Assembly (NCBI GenBank): GCA_963682025.1
Contig: OY821517.1
Span: forward strand, 292,841,670 to 292,905,669
Direction of reading: 5' to 3'
DNA length: 64,000 nucleotides
Source: Cordilura impudica
Taxonomy: Eukaryota > Arthropoda > Insecta > Diptera > Scathophagidae
The position numbers and the translations under genes were made by a program. Position 1 is the first letter of the stretch; every line of letters starts with the position of its first letter. This document shows positions 23,660 through 35,365 of this stretch, piece after piece. A model generated the notes under the pieces. The model made no database searches. It was not told the origin of the DNA and saw only the letters and a program-made list of their open reading frames with translations.

Positions 23660-25605
23660 TTTTCATCTTCTAGAAGCTTCTTCGTCTAATTCAATAGAGG
23701 TAGTTTTCCATTTTTGACGAATGTTGGACATATATGGATCTGAAGTGCACAACAAAATAGTGATAAGGTCTTCATTAGTACAACATCTGGGCATTTTCCT
23801 TGTGTTGTGCTCGCGAAAGAATCTGTAGTCTTTGTTCCTTTTTTCTTGCGCTTCTTCAGATAGATCTCCTATTGGTAGCATATTGTTTAGAATTATTTGT
23901 TCCCCATGGTACAAAATTTTATGAACTGTGGATGGCATATATCTCCAAGAGTATTTTTCATTATAAAGTATAGCTGTTTTATTGGCGTACTCTCCAAATT
24001 TTTTTACATTTATCTTTCTGCTGCATGCTAGAACTTGTAATATGATTTTGAATCGTCTTATTAATTCAATATCTACACCTGTGATAGATGCTGCACTTTC
24101 CGGATCGGAAAAAAATCTCCTTGCAGTATTTCCATCATTTGTGTTTCCTTCCCCTTGCTTTGGTTGGTCGATTACGAGGCCTAGCTGTAGATATTTTTTT
24201 TGCTTTCTTTTTTCTTCATTTTCTTTGTTTTTTCGCCTAACGGACCAAATCCCAAATCATAACCCAATTTAAGAATATGCTCCATGAAACGTATTCTAGC
24301 ATGAAGAGGGGACATTCCAAATTCGTAGGCTTCCTTATAACTATTATCTTCTGGTGGGGGTTGACTTAATTGACTTGATGACTTTTGGTATATATAATGC
24401 AGCTTGACGTTGACTTTGTTCCAGTTAAAGATTGTGCAACTTTTCCATCAATCATTGTGAGACACATTTTAAAATGTACTTCAATGTCTTGGTCATCAAA
24501 TTTAAATATTACTGGTTGAAGTTCCTTAATTTGATCTTTTATTTTTTGGACTTCTTCAGTTATGACATCTTTGGTTTCCTTTTTAAATGCAAATTTTATT
24601 GGTCTGCAATACTTTGTTGAAGAAGGAATTTAATTTTTCCATATATCAATTTCTGTTTCTCTACTAGTTGACGGCTTTAAGACGCTATACCTTTTTGTTA
24701 AGCGCAATGAAACGAAAGATACCATTAATAAATTAGCATCTGATGAATTTTCGGCATTAAATTGTTTGTATTGTTTCTGACCAGAGAATCCATCACATCG
24801 CCATTTAGAAATTAAAGTAACAATTTTTTTTTTAAATGATCAGTATCAAGCGTATTTAGCAATCGTTCTGCAGTATGTTCAAGGAGATCTTGCAATTTTA
24901 TTTCTGCTGATGTTGAAGTGACACTTATAGCAGATTGTGAAGGTAAGCATTCTTTTTTGGCAGAAACTAAATCTCGATACTCTGGAAAAATCCCACAATT
25001 CTTTTCATTGGTTCGCTTCCGCAATTCCTTATATTGATTTTTGGTCAATTTCAAATCCAAAAATAGGGCGAACGCTTCTTCCGGCGTAAATTTCTTATCT
25101 TCAATTGGTGTAGGAATGCTTTTAAAATCCTCTTTGTGCGCCTTGGGCTCGCTTCTACTATTTTTTCAATTATTTCAATTTTATTTTTTTTATTTTGGGT
25201 TGGTTGAATTTGGTGCAAAAATGAATTCTTAATAATTCTTTGAGAAATTTCTTCATTGATATTCTCCAGCTTGCGCCTTCCAGATCTTTCACTACATCCG
25301 TCAATTGGTTTTGCTGGTCGACCCTTTTTTCCACTTTCGTTGGCAGTTGTAGATGCACACTCAAAAATAAGTTCCTTTATTAACCAGTCTTGGTAACGTT
25401 TGTACATCTTTGCCTTGCTATGAGAGCATTCAATGTACCGTCTTTTCAAATTTGATGCAAAATTAGTAATTTTTCCTTTGTGCATTTCAATGTCTTCTAG
25501 GTTATAATTCTTAAAGAAGTCGTTGCTCACTATGTGCAAAATTACATCGTCTACATCATTTCGTTGAAAATAAATATCTGCCAGATCTCTGTAACATTAC
25601 TTAGC
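23660..25605 (-). pseudogene. Transib transposase (RAG1-related), frameshifted
   Basis: From 25600 down, the reverse strand reads YRDLADIYFQRNDVDDVILH after a possible splice acceptor (TTACAG), an N-terminal domain, GRPAKPIDGCSERSGRRK, then AFALFLDLKLTKNQYKELRK, ISKWRCDGFSGQKQYKQF (candidate first catalytic D), CRPIKFAFKKETK, CLTMIDGKVAQSLTGT (second D), EFGMSPLHARIRFMEHILKL, and MPSTVHKILYHGEQIILNN followed by GDLSEEAQEKRNKDYRF (candidate catalytic E). The block order matches transposase-like proteins abundant in arthropod genomes. Linking them to Transib rests on the element's ends and duplication; the residue assignment is inference. At least five frame changes or stops (for example after WKN near 24630 and in the LYIPK region near 24390) make it inactive. 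Confidence 0.8.
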
Positions 25606-25681
25606 CATTGCACAAATTGTAATGAATAAAAATTGTGGAAACATTATAAATACTCTTTCTTCCAATTATGTAAAATAAAAA

Positions 25682-25932
25682 TTTTTATCTTTTATTACCA
25701 CTTTTAGAAGCATAAAAAACCCACTCCCTAACCCCTTTTAAAACGTGAAGCATACCTGTTCATATCTTAAAGGGCTATGTCGCAATAGTTTTTTTTACCA
25801 TTTACAAATTTTTATCTTTTATTACCACTTTTAGAAGCATAAAAAACCCACACGCTAACCCCTTTTAAAAGGTGAAGCATACCTGCTCATATCTTAAAGG
25901 GCTATGTCGCAATAGTTGTTTTTACCATTTAC
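25682..25932. repeat. Two tandem copies of a ~124-bp unit inside the Transib element
   Basis: Both copies contain TTATTACCACTTTTAGAAGC, AAAAAACCCAC and GGGCTATGTCGCAATAGT, with few differences. Confidence 0.85.
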
Positions 25933-26897
25933 CTGTTATTTAAATTGTTTCCCATTTTGTCAGGTATTTAAACTATATAACTCTAATTCAGACTATTAAT
26001 GTTTTTGAAAGATACCTATGTAAATGTACCTGTAACAATTAAGCGCATTATATCTCAACCCTTTTTTATAAGTATATAACAACTCCTGACAACTCTACCG
26101 ACACGCAAAAAAATACACCGCGGTGCACCGGTACGACCAACTTTTGTATTCATAAAGGTACGGTCACATTAGGCAAATATTTGACGCAAACTTGTTTTCT
26201 CGTATTTGCCAAAAATTTTGTGAAACAAATACAGAGTTGATTTTGTGGTCACACTAGACACATTTATTTGCCTCTTTTTGTTTGATCAAACAGCTGCCAA
26301 ATAGTGGCAAATAAAAACAAGGAAAACATATTTGCCGTGCGGTCACACTTGTACAAATATTTGACTAAAAAAATTGTTTGATCAAACTGTCGAAAATTAA
26401 AAATATATTTGATCAGAAATTTCCAAATGTTGCATGAGGAGGAAAGTTTTCTTATTTTGTGCTGTGGAGCGCATTGGTGTTAGTTTTGGAAGTTTACTGT
26501 TATATTATATTTCAATATTATTTTTAACTATAATTATTTTTTTCTTTGTTTACAAAATAAACAGCTGTTTATTTTAAGTAATGTAACAGTGTGGCAAATT
26601 CTGTGTTTTTAAAATGATAAATACGCTAAAGTTAAAAATAAATTTGGCTAAGTGGTGTTTAGAGGCAATGCCCCGATCGGTATCAAATTGTCACCACTTA
26701 TAAAGCATTTTATTGCGGTTCTAGGAAAATATTTTTTTTTTCGACTATCGAGCCTATTTTCCGAGTTATGGACTTCGAAACTTTTGCCATATACTTGGAT
26801 ATAATTTTGTTATTTAGTATCGTATTTCAGCACAATATATATATTTTAAAAACTTACTTGAGTGTCTTTTACTCGATATTTTTAAATTTGAAATCCA

Positions 26898-27413
26898 TTA
26901 ACCCATTATGAACCTATTTAAGATTTTGTATCATTGTAATAGATATTTTTCTTTAATATGGAATTTTATCGTAAGTAGACATACATATGTATATCATGAA
27001 TAAACTGAATAAAAACTAGCTTTATTTATTTCTATGTATACTTTGACCTCTTAACCCTTTCAGGACAGGATGTATATAGTCATTTGTAAGTTAGTACAAT
27101 AGAAAATCAAGTATCTTTTTTTTTTAGGGAAATTAACCCATTCATAACCATATTTGAAATTATACCATTATTTATTATGCTATAGAAATAGAAATAACAA
27201 CATATTTAAAAAAAAACCTTAAAGTTGAATGTAAAATTTCTAATATATCCGATCCTTAAGTGGTTAAGAGGTCAAAATATACATTGAAATGAAGCTAGTG
27301 GATCCAGCATACATTCAGTTGTAAAATCAAACACTATATAGGTCATTTTATGAGATAATGCCACGTTTTCCCAAAATAACTTTAAAAAATCCAAATAGGT
27401 TCATAACGGGTTA
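26898..27413. mobile_element. Nested inverted-repeat element with TTAACCC ends
   Basis: TTAACCCATTATGAACCTAT at the left end and TTAACCCGTTATGAACCTAT on the reverse strand from the right end. A second shared inverted block contains GACCTCTTAACC and CTAGCTT. No coding capacity. Confidence 0.7.
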
Positions 27414-27489
27414 ATTGATTTTTTTGTGATAACAGTTTCCTTTAAAGTCAATTTTTAATGAATATTACAAGGTTCAGAAAATACACACA

Positions 27490-28222
27490 CGAAACACACA
27501 ATGTTCTGTTCAAAAGCAGCCAACACATATCTTTATTTTCATATCAATTATGTGCGTTTCAAAATTTTCTACGGTACCCAACACAACCATGACTGTGTTC
27601 GTTTTAATATTTCGTTATTTACACGAACATTTTTGTATCACATACTTTTTGCTTCAATCACACATAAAGCACACATTTTTGAGTGTTGCTTTATTTGAAG
27701 TTGATGTTCTGGTACGTGTAGTGAAAAAAAACACAGAACATGTAAAATAAACAGGTTCGAGTTCAGTTATATTTTAAGTCGTGTTGTGGCTCGTGTAGTA
27801 AGAAACAACAGAACATGTACAGTAAACAGGTTCGAGTTCAGTTATATTTTAAGTCGTGTTTAAAATATAACTGAACTCGAACCTGTTTATTGTACATGTT
27901 GTGTTTTTTCTTACTACACGAGCCACAACACGACTTAAAATATAACTGAACTCGAACCTGTTTATTTTACATGTTCTGTGTTTTTTTTCACTACACGTAC
28001 CAGAACATCAACTTCAAATAAAGCAACACTCAAAAATGTGTGCTTTATGTGTGATTGAAAAAAAAAGTACGTGATAGAAAAATGTTCGTGTAAATAACGA
28101 AATATTAAAACGAACACAGTCGTGGTTGTGTTGGGCACCGAAGAAAATTTAAAAACAAACATAATTGACATGAAAATAAAAATATGTGTGTGTTGGTCTA
28201 AGTTATGTTTGTTTACATATAT
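27490..28222. repeat. Large near-perfect palindrome, arms about 360 bp
   Basis: The arms meet around 27856 with TTATATTTTA at 27842-27851 and TAAAATATAA at 27861-27870. Each arm also contains a direct duplication of the segment with CAGGTTCGAGTTCAG and a TAAGTCGTGTT block. Short frames predicted on each side mirror one another and are by-products of the palindrome. Confidence 0.88.
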
Positions 28223-28612
28223 GTACGAGTTTTTTATTCAGTGTGTGTTTTTTCTGAACTCTGGAATATTAACAAGTTGCACAACAAATGCTTTTGAAAA
28301 CAAAAAGCTTTTTTTTAAGATATGACTGAATTAAATTTTAAAAGTTGACATCACTGCTGAAACAACTGTTGTTTGCCACTGTTTGCTCTTACAAATGTTT
28401 TGTAAGGTCAAATAATTATTTGTCCAAAATTGAGGAAAATATTTGGTCGTGAGTGGTCACATTAGGCAAATATTTGTTTGCAGGCAAATAATTTTGTTTG
28501 CCTAAAATCAGCTGTTTTGTTGTTTGACGGCAAATAATATTTTGTGGTCAGACTGAGGCAAACAAATATTTGGCGTTTTTTGTCAAATATTTGCCTAATG
28601 TGACCGTACCTT

Positions 28613-28761
28613 AACACTCAGACGGACGGACGGACATCGTTTAATCGACTCAGAAAGTGTTTTTGAGTCGATCCGTATAATAAAAGATGGATAAAGGTCC
28701 AATATTTTTTGGCAGTTACAAACATCACCTCAAACTTAATATATCCTAACCACATAGTGGA
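28613..28761 (-). mobile_element. Family B mini-me-like fragment (5' end)
   Basis: Carries CAGACGGACGGACGGACATC, TTGAGTCGATCCGTATAATA, GGCAGTTACAAACAT and CCACATAGTGG, the 5' portion of family B. It abuts the foldback element and breaks off just before the terminal TATAGGG. Confidence 0.75.
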
Positions 28762-29337
28762 CAACTTTTGTATTCATAAATTTTGCAGAAAATATCTAAC
28801 CTTGGGTCAGAAAAATTGTTCTGGTGCACACGGGCGGAAACTGGCGGGTTTATAATGGGGTATAGGAGTATAGACGAGGGTTCGGACTATAGAAAAGTGC
28901 AAGATTTTTTCTGACTGCTTTTGACTGGCAGGAGTTATGCTCTATTAAGTAGGAGATTTTCGGAAAATTTTGACCTTTTTTAAAAAATTTCTTTTTTTTT
29001 AAATTTCGGAATGACTCAGTGATTTTACATATTTAACATTAATAGTATGGAAGCCACAAAATTATAAAAATTTATTTTACTTCAAAATCCTTTAAATCAA
29101 AAAAGTTACAGTCATTCAAAAATAAAAATTTACAAAGAAATTTTTAATTTTAGCAAAATACTGAGAAAGCCCATTTTCGAAGACCCTGTTCGCTGTGATA
29201 TAGTTGAGATAGAGTCGCAATTTTTTGGCTCCCGAGGTTTACTAGTATTTACTTTCAAATGAATAACATAACTTTAAAATCGGTAACAAAAAAAAAAAAT
29301 GATTTTTGGCCGCCTTCTCAAAATATGGTCCATTGTG

Positions 29338-29530
29338 CGGCGTAAAAACAATCAAAATCGAAATCTAATTTTGAGGAGGGTTTAAACAGTTGCAGAATCG
29401 CTGGATGAAGTGTATCAAGCAAAAAGGAGACTATGTTGAAATATATAAAAAGAATCAACCCAAAAAATGTTTTCTAAGTTTTTGTAAAGACTTCAGGACT
29501 CAGCCTCGCATAAAAGTATGAATACATTTT
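29338..29530 (+). pseudogene. Mariner relic, 3' part, continuation of 22380-22980
   Basis: Reads LQNRWMKCIKQKGDYVEIY, the standard mariner C-terminus (L..RW.KCI...GDYVEK). It lies immediately right of the Transib target duplication. With the piece at 22380-22980 it rebuilds the expected order of mariner motifs. Confidence 0.82.
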
Positions 29531-30438
29531 TCATTAAAAATTAACGAATTGAAAGCTGATACCACATACACTTCGGTTACTTCTTCACTGGAAGACCAAT
29601 ATAAAGTTTTGACTGTTATTCGTTGTATTCAACGGATAAAGTAAAACTATTCAACCATCACACATTTAAAATTTGGGAAAGTTGACGCAACCCGCATTTG
29701 GTCACTGTTTATATTGTTCTCTACTAAGACAGTTGTCTTATAAATGAAAACAATTTGAAATCAAATACATATCTTTAAAATTACGAATAATTTCACTTGT
29801 AATTGTGGACGAATTTTCTTCATTCTCAAATTCAAGCGGTAATTTGAATTGACAATGGATTCTTAATAATGCTTTTTTTCCACATTTTTTAAAATATATA
29901 GTGCTGCAACATTTAACAATATCATTGGACGAAGTCCATTAAAAATTATACCACACGAATAATGAAAACTTATTAAAACAAAGTAGAACGAAAGTGTTAA
30001 AAACAACTCATGCAAAAAACTTATATCAATCCTCGCTTAAAATAAAGAGTCTGAAGAAAAATTCTCAGGTATCGAAGAAATTTATACATCAAATTCATCA
30101 CTCATTCTGTGACAATATGTAACACTAACAATGATTTTTTTGAATCTCATTTGTGAACAAACAAAAAACTTTTGTTGTTATGTCGAATAACAATTTCATA
30201 CATTTCTGTTTACATACTGATTGCATTCTGCGGAAACAACTGTGACACACAACTGTTCCGAAATTATTCGACGAACGTCATGCTACCTCAAACATGTTTA
30301 GAAAGCGGATGTGATTTTTTGAAGTGAACATTTTCTATGCTACATATGTACTGTGAAACAACTGTCGATAAAAGAAAATTGAGGGAACAGAACAACAAAT
30401 TTAATTAAACAAATTTTTGTTTATTAAAAAAAAAAAAA
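29531..30438. other. AT-rich DNA, nothing recognised
   Basis: No reading frame or repeat I can support. Ends at an A run just before the family B copy. Confidence 0.4.
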
Positions 30439-31140
30439 AAGTAAGAAAAGTCTGTCTAGACGGACAATATGATACCCTCCCTCTATTTAACATGAGTATC
30501 GAGAAAGAATCTTACGGTCGACTCTTCTGAGTCGATTTAGCGATATCCCTCCGTCCGTCCGTTTGTCTGTGGCCATGTAAAACGTACTATCAAATTACAG
30601 GTCGCAAAAATGTTGATAAAATTTTGTACATACATACTCCAAAAATAAATCCTATGGGACCGTTTTTACCCGCAGCCCCCATATAAAGCTGATTTCCGAT
30701 CTTTACTTAAATATATCAAATCTGATGTTATTCATATGAGTGGACTAGGTAAGAAAGTGAACCGATTATGACCAAATTTAGTAAAGTCACTTACTTTTCT
30801 CAAAAACATATATAAACCAAATTTTGAAAAGATGCATGCAATATTTTTGTTTTTTTTTTAATAAATTTAAGTGAAGACCGGGAAGCAGTTTTATAAGGGA
30901 ACTATGACTAAAAATGTTCCTACAGGTTTTATTTGTGCACTACTGATTAATGAAGACTATGCTATAAAAAAGTTTACAGCTGGGACCTGTATTTTTAATA
31001 CAAGATTTACATGGACACATGCAGACAGATGGACGCATTCTGTGTCGATCGCCATAATATAGGTCAAGTACTTTAGGTACAAACATCTGCACAAACTCAT
31101 ACCGTTACCACAGACCGGTATAGGGTGTATTAACATCCCA
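30439..31140 (-). mobile_element. Family B mini-me-like copy, rearranged
   Basis: AGTAAGAAAAGTCTGTCTAG with a hairpin like the family's but carrying changes, then GATACCCTCCCTC. A GTCCGTCCGTTTGTCTG tract at 30551-30567 is in the opposite orientation to the ACATGCAGACAGATGGAC tract near 31020, so the copy combines pieces in both orientations. It ends CCGGTATAGGGTGTATT. Confidence 0.7.
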
Positions 31141-31439
31141 AAAATGGTATTTGTGTTAGAAAAATACATGTTCAATCAAATTAAAAAGTGGTACGTTTAT
31201 TTATTTTTGAAATATGTGATATATATATGGTAATTTCCAATTGTGTTTATTTATAGATTCAGTTAACACTTGACGCAGTAGTACATTCAGAAGAGAGCGC
31301 TCAGTTAATGAGCAGTTGTGTCGCTATTATCTCTGCTGTGGGCAGACACAGGTTACATTGGTAGTTTCTTTAATTAATCAATGAATATTACTATATTTCA
31401 TCATCGTTTTCTTAAAGATTGCTAAATTGAAAAATATTT

Positions 31440-31650
31440 CTGCAAGTCGGTCTAGACGAACTATGCAGTGCTCTTTACCGTGAGTTCCGAGTTAGGGTTT
31501 TAGGTTTAAGGTCTGAAGTCATAAATGGACATAGACAATAAACACAAAATTGATGTCTACAGATATGAAAAGGTTCATATTGGAGGTTATTTTTATATTA
31601 TATTTCTCAAAAACATACACAAACAATTTTTGTCTTTTGATAGATTGGGG
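31440..31650 (-). mobile_element. Family B mini-me-like fragment
   Basis: GTCGGTCTAGACGAACTATG (decayed palindrome), GGACATAGACAATAAACAC and CAGATATGAAAAGGTTCATA, then CTCAAAAACATACACAAAC. The GTCY tract and 5' end are missing. Confidence 0.65.
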
Positions 31651-31849
31651 TGTAACATAGATCGCCTCCGTGAACTCATTGTTTGCAGGTGCACCCTGGG
31701 TAACGCTAACTGATCTATAACTTCTGGCTGCCAAACTATCAGAATATTATCTTGGTCTCCTGGTAAATTCAAAAACAAGTGAATAAATATAAATATATAT
31801 CAAAAATCAAATTACAACACAGAACAAATATATAATACAGCCTGAAATG

Positions 31850-34840
31850 AATCGAACCACCACCGATTATTACAGCTTAATATTGAAGGTATGAGCAAAT
31901 CAAAATGCGAGTACCTTGCCCGTCTTCTTAATAACGAAGGTATTGATGTCGTAGTTATTCAGGAAACACATATTCTTTCTGAGGAGGATTTTAATAACCG
32001 TGGGATGATTGATGGCTATGACGCTATTGGCGTTATATGTATATCACCGGCACTATGGCTCCGCTACGTACGTTAGAAGTGGTATAGAAAATGATACGAG
32101 TGCTGAAAAAGATGTATATATCATAACAATTGAGGTCTCTGGTATACATATTGTAAACGTTTACAAACCTCCAAATATTGTATGGCCTGACTCAGTTCTT
32201 CCCACATTCCCATCGCCATCATTGTATACTGGGGATTTCAACAGCCAACATACCTCATAGAGGTACACAACCGATGACAAGAGTGGCAATATGTTAGTGG
32301 AATGGGCATAGGTTAATAACAAATATCTTGTCTATGATGCAAAAGATGATGCTACTTTTCACTCCGGCCGTTGGCGAAGAGGATATAACCCCGATCTGAC
32401 CTTTGTAAGTCTTAAAGAGGACCACACTCCCATTCCAATTTACCGTAAAGTACTTGACGGCCAACATCGTCCAGTATTCCTAGAAACTGGCATCCAAATC
32501 CCTCTAGTCGAATCAGTTCCTAAACCACGATGGAACTTTTGCAAAGCTTCTTGGAAATCATTTGCTCGTGATCTCGACGCAATCATAAGGTGGATAAACC
32601 CAAACCCAAAAAATTATCTCAGAATGGTCAAAAAGGTAATTGCTACTGCGAAGAAACATATTCCCAGAGGGTACCGTAAACAATATGTCCCAGGTTGGTC
32701 CGAGGAAACCGAAGCTCTCCACGAAGAATATCTAGGTACGCAAGATGAGACAATTGCAGATGAACTTCTGAAATCACTAGATAACGCTCGCATGGCAAAA
32801 TGGCACAAAACGGTTGAAAGTTACCCACTCAAGTCGGCAAGCTTGGAGCCTTCTCCGTAAACTAGGAGATAGCACACCTATAGCAAATTCCAAGTCGACT
32901 ATACATCCAGACAGCATTGCCCTAAACATCAAACGAACCTCAAAAATCGTATCAGATAAGAAACACACTATTGATATAAAGAATAAACTTAAACAACTAA
33001 AACGTCAATCGCAAGTTATACCACATTTTTTAGGACCTTTTGAAGAAAAGGAAATCTATTGTGCAATATCACAACTTAAACCTGGTAAAGCAGCAGGAGC
33101 TGATAGTTTATTTCCTGAATTTTTCTTGCATAGTGGGAAGAACTTCCGAAAGTGGCTGACACTTTTCTATTCCAACATCATGCTCACTGCCTACATCCCT
33201 ATGGACCTAAAAAGATCCAAAATACTCGCTCTTTTAAAACAAGGCAAGCCAAAAGAACAACCTGAAAGTTACCGCCCAATAGCACTACTGAGTATAGTAT
33301 ATAAATTACTTGAGAGGCTAATTTATAATTGAATCGAACCCAATATAAACGATATAATCCCTGTAGAACAAGCCGGTTTCCGATCGGGCCGCAACTGCAC
33401 GGACCAGGTCCTATCCCTAACAACATACATTGAGTCAGGCTTTCAACAGAAACTCAAGACTGCAGTCGCGTTTATAGATCTTAATGCTGCATACGATACG
33501 GTGTGGAAAGTTGGAATGATCTATAAGTTTTTAAAAGCTATACCTTGCACTCGAACGGCTACCCTATAAAGAACATGCTGAGCGATCGTCCTTTCATAGT
33601 GTATCTCGGAAGCAAATAAAGCAGAAAATGTAAACTTAATGATGGACTCCCTCAAGGATCAGTACTGGCTCCTCTCCTATTTAACCTATACACACATGAT
33701 CTCCCACCAACATTTTCGAGAAATTTTACATATGCCGATGACTCAACTCAACGCTCTCTAGCCGAAGATGTAGAATATGTTCTTACAAATGACCTTACGT
33801 CACTTGCTACCTATTTTAAAAAATGGAGACTTTGTCCCAGTTTAAATAAAACTGAAGTTTCATGATTCCACCTAAACAACAACCAATCTAATCTAGAGCC
33901 AAATGTACGTTTTGGTAACACTACATTACCCCATAATCCGACCCCAAAATACCTAGGCGTTACCCTTGATAGAACCCTCTAATTTAGGAAACACATCGAA
34001 AACACTGCCAACAAAGTGAAACCGCGAAACAATATCATCCAAAAACTTGCCTCTACTTGGGGAGCTTCCGCAAAGACACTGCGCTCGGCATCGATTGGAT
34101 TAGTATACTCCACTGCAGAATACTGTGCACCGGTCTGGCTCAACAGTCCACATGTCAACAAACTAGATGCCCAACTCAACGCATCAATCCGATTGATAAC
34201 AGGTACAATGTGTTCTACTCCAATAAGATTTCTACCTGTTCTTAGTAATATAAAACCACCAAATATAAGACGCCAAAATGCTCTAGTCCGTGAACACCGT
34301 AAGATAAAGCTAATCCCAGCCTTAAAATACATCAATATATCGAAACCGCCCATGACGATCGCCTCCAATCTCGAAACCCACCAGTAAAGCTTGCCAAAAC
34401 GCTCACAGATAACAACTTCGATACACAAAACATTTGGACCGACAATTGGAATCTAGCCTCGTGCGATGACCCCATTAAAATCCAAGATCTGACCTGCATG
34501 CCGCCAGGCTCAGACCTACCAAGGCTTTTGTGGGTCAGGATAAACCGTATTAGAGCGAACACTGGAAGATGCGCAGCTACCATTTACAAATGGGGCTCAG
34601 CGGACTCCCCGCTGTATGACTGTAGTGACACTGTGCAAACCATTCACCACACTGTCCGAACTGAACAGCGCTGGCCCTGCCGCTGCCGAGTGGCTGAGAA
34701 ATGTTGACATCAATATCTGATTCCTATCTTTATATTCTTTTATTTCTTTTTTTCTTCTCTGTTTTTTATTTTTAATAATATGTTTAAATACTTATGTAGT
34801 TTGTTTTGAACAAGAGCCATACGATAAATAAATAAATTTA
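31850..34840 (+). mobile_element. APE-type non-LTR retrotransposon, nearly full ORF2, decayed
   Basis: The element has a visible ORF2 but no recognisable ORF1, so it is probably 5'-truncated. The ORF2 remnant ends with a zinc-knuckle-like stretch (SADSPLYDCSDTVQTIHHTV) near 34660. A 3' untranslated region follows and the tail is ATAAATAAATAAATTTA at about 34822-34840. G+C is clearly higher than the neighbourhood. No target duplication identified. Confidence 0.85.
31860..34707 (+). pseudogene. LINE endonuclease/reverse transcriptase pseudogene
   Basis: The endonuclease starts LQLNIEGMSKSKCEYLARLL, then DVVVIQETHILSEEDF (catalytic E in QETH), VNVYKPPN, YTGDFNSQH (GDFN), YNPDLTFVS (PDL) and DGQHRPVF (the SDH-like position has become GQH). 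A linker follows (PRWNFCKASWKSFARDLD), then RT: LKPGKAAGADSLFPEFF, SYRPIALLSIVYKLLERLIY, AGFRSGRNCTDQVLSL, AVAFIDLNAAYDTVW (first RT aspartate), a shifted GLPQGSVLAPLLFNLYTHDL and FTYADDSTQRSL (catalytic YADD intact, near 33730), and PKYLGVTLDRTL. At least six frame changes or stops break it. The overall order resembles I/jockey-group elements widely found in arthropods; I do not assign a clade. Confidence 0.9.
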
Positions 34841-35189
34841 TTGAATCTCTGGCAAACAGTGCTTTGCCAATGTCCTCTGTTTTTTTGTACAATCAACAAT
34901 TTTTGCAATAAATTTCCTACATTCAAACTTAGAAGCCATTATTCACCAAAACAAAATAATAACACTCAAATCCATTGTTATTACAAATAACTTATTAGAT
35001 TAACACATCATGGCCTACAGAAATCATAAATTTTAATATGCCAAACCAAGTGTTTTTTCAAATAATTAACATTAAAATGGGTTCAGTTTTGGTGTGTTCG
35101 ACGTTTAAATAAACTGAGTCAAATTTTTTCTTTGATATTTTTCTTTTCGAATTAAATTAACTAACTAATTTATTGGCTTTTAGGGGTTC
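34841..35189. other. AT-rich DNA, nothing recognised
   Basis: No gene or repeat match seen between the LINE tail and the SINE. Confidence 0.4.
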
Positions 35190-35297
35190 GAGAAACTCAA
35201 TACATCCAAGAGGAGTAGGTAGCGTGCTCGCCTATCAAGCGGGGGTTGTGGGTTCGATTCCCACCAGAGGCTTTGGTCTGTCGCTGCAAAAAAAAAA
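35190..35297 (+). mobile_element. tRNA-derived SINE with poly(A) tail
   Basis: Contains a tRNA-like A box (TAGGTAGCGTGCTCGCC) and a canonical B box GGTTCGATTCC with a 5-bp T stem (GTGGG/CCCAC). The anticodon-like arm is CTCGC/GCGGG with loop CTATCAA. A tRNA-unrelated tail GTCTGTCGCTGC and then an A tract follow. The acceptor stem does not close: the 3' side CCAGAGGCT lacks its 5' partner. So it is not a working tRNA but fits a Pol III-transcribed SINE. Element A1 is inserted in its A tail. Confidence 0.7.
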
Positions 35298-35365
35298 AAA
35301 AAAACCAAAAAAAAAAACAAGTAAGAGTGTTAAATTCGGCTGTGCCGAATTTTTTGATACCCTCC

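Larger units (their letters stand above)
26155..28612. mobile_element. Foldback transposon with 31-bp perfect ends and a large central palindrome
   Basis: Ends are identical over 31 bases (AAGGTACGGTCACATTAGGC then AAATATTTGAC), with further degenerate GGTCACA/CAAATATTTG sub-repeats for about 250 bases inside each end. There is no transposase. The middle holds one foldback (26898-27413) and a long palindrome (27490-28222). A 17-bp sequence, CAACTTTTGTATTCATA, occurs just left of the element (26138-26154) and again at 28762-28778, after a family B fragment. I cannot assign a superfamily. Confidence 0.8.
22981..29337 (-). mobile_element. Transib-type DNA transposon with intact CGGCG duplication
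   Basis: The left end begins CACAGTGGACCAT and the right end, on the reverse strand, CACAATGGACCAT. The first 37 bases align without gaps at 31 of 37 positions, including GAGAAGGCGG and CAAAAATC. CGGCG sits on both sides (22976-22980, 29338-29342). The CACWRTG start and a GC-rich 5-bp duplication of the CGNCG type are hallmarks of Transib, the superfamily related to RAG1. A decayed transposase lies inside on the reverse strand. The element grew by a nested foldback insertion (26155-28612). Confidence 0.88.

Noticed and set aside
27501..28171. Two related 65-69 codon frames on opposite strands
   Set aside because: They are mirror images produced by the palindrome and have no independent support.
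35200..35275. A tRNA gene
   Set aside because: The T arm and anticodon-like arm fold, but the acceptor stem lacks its 5' partner and an A tail follows a tRNA-unrelated segment, so a SINE is the better reading.
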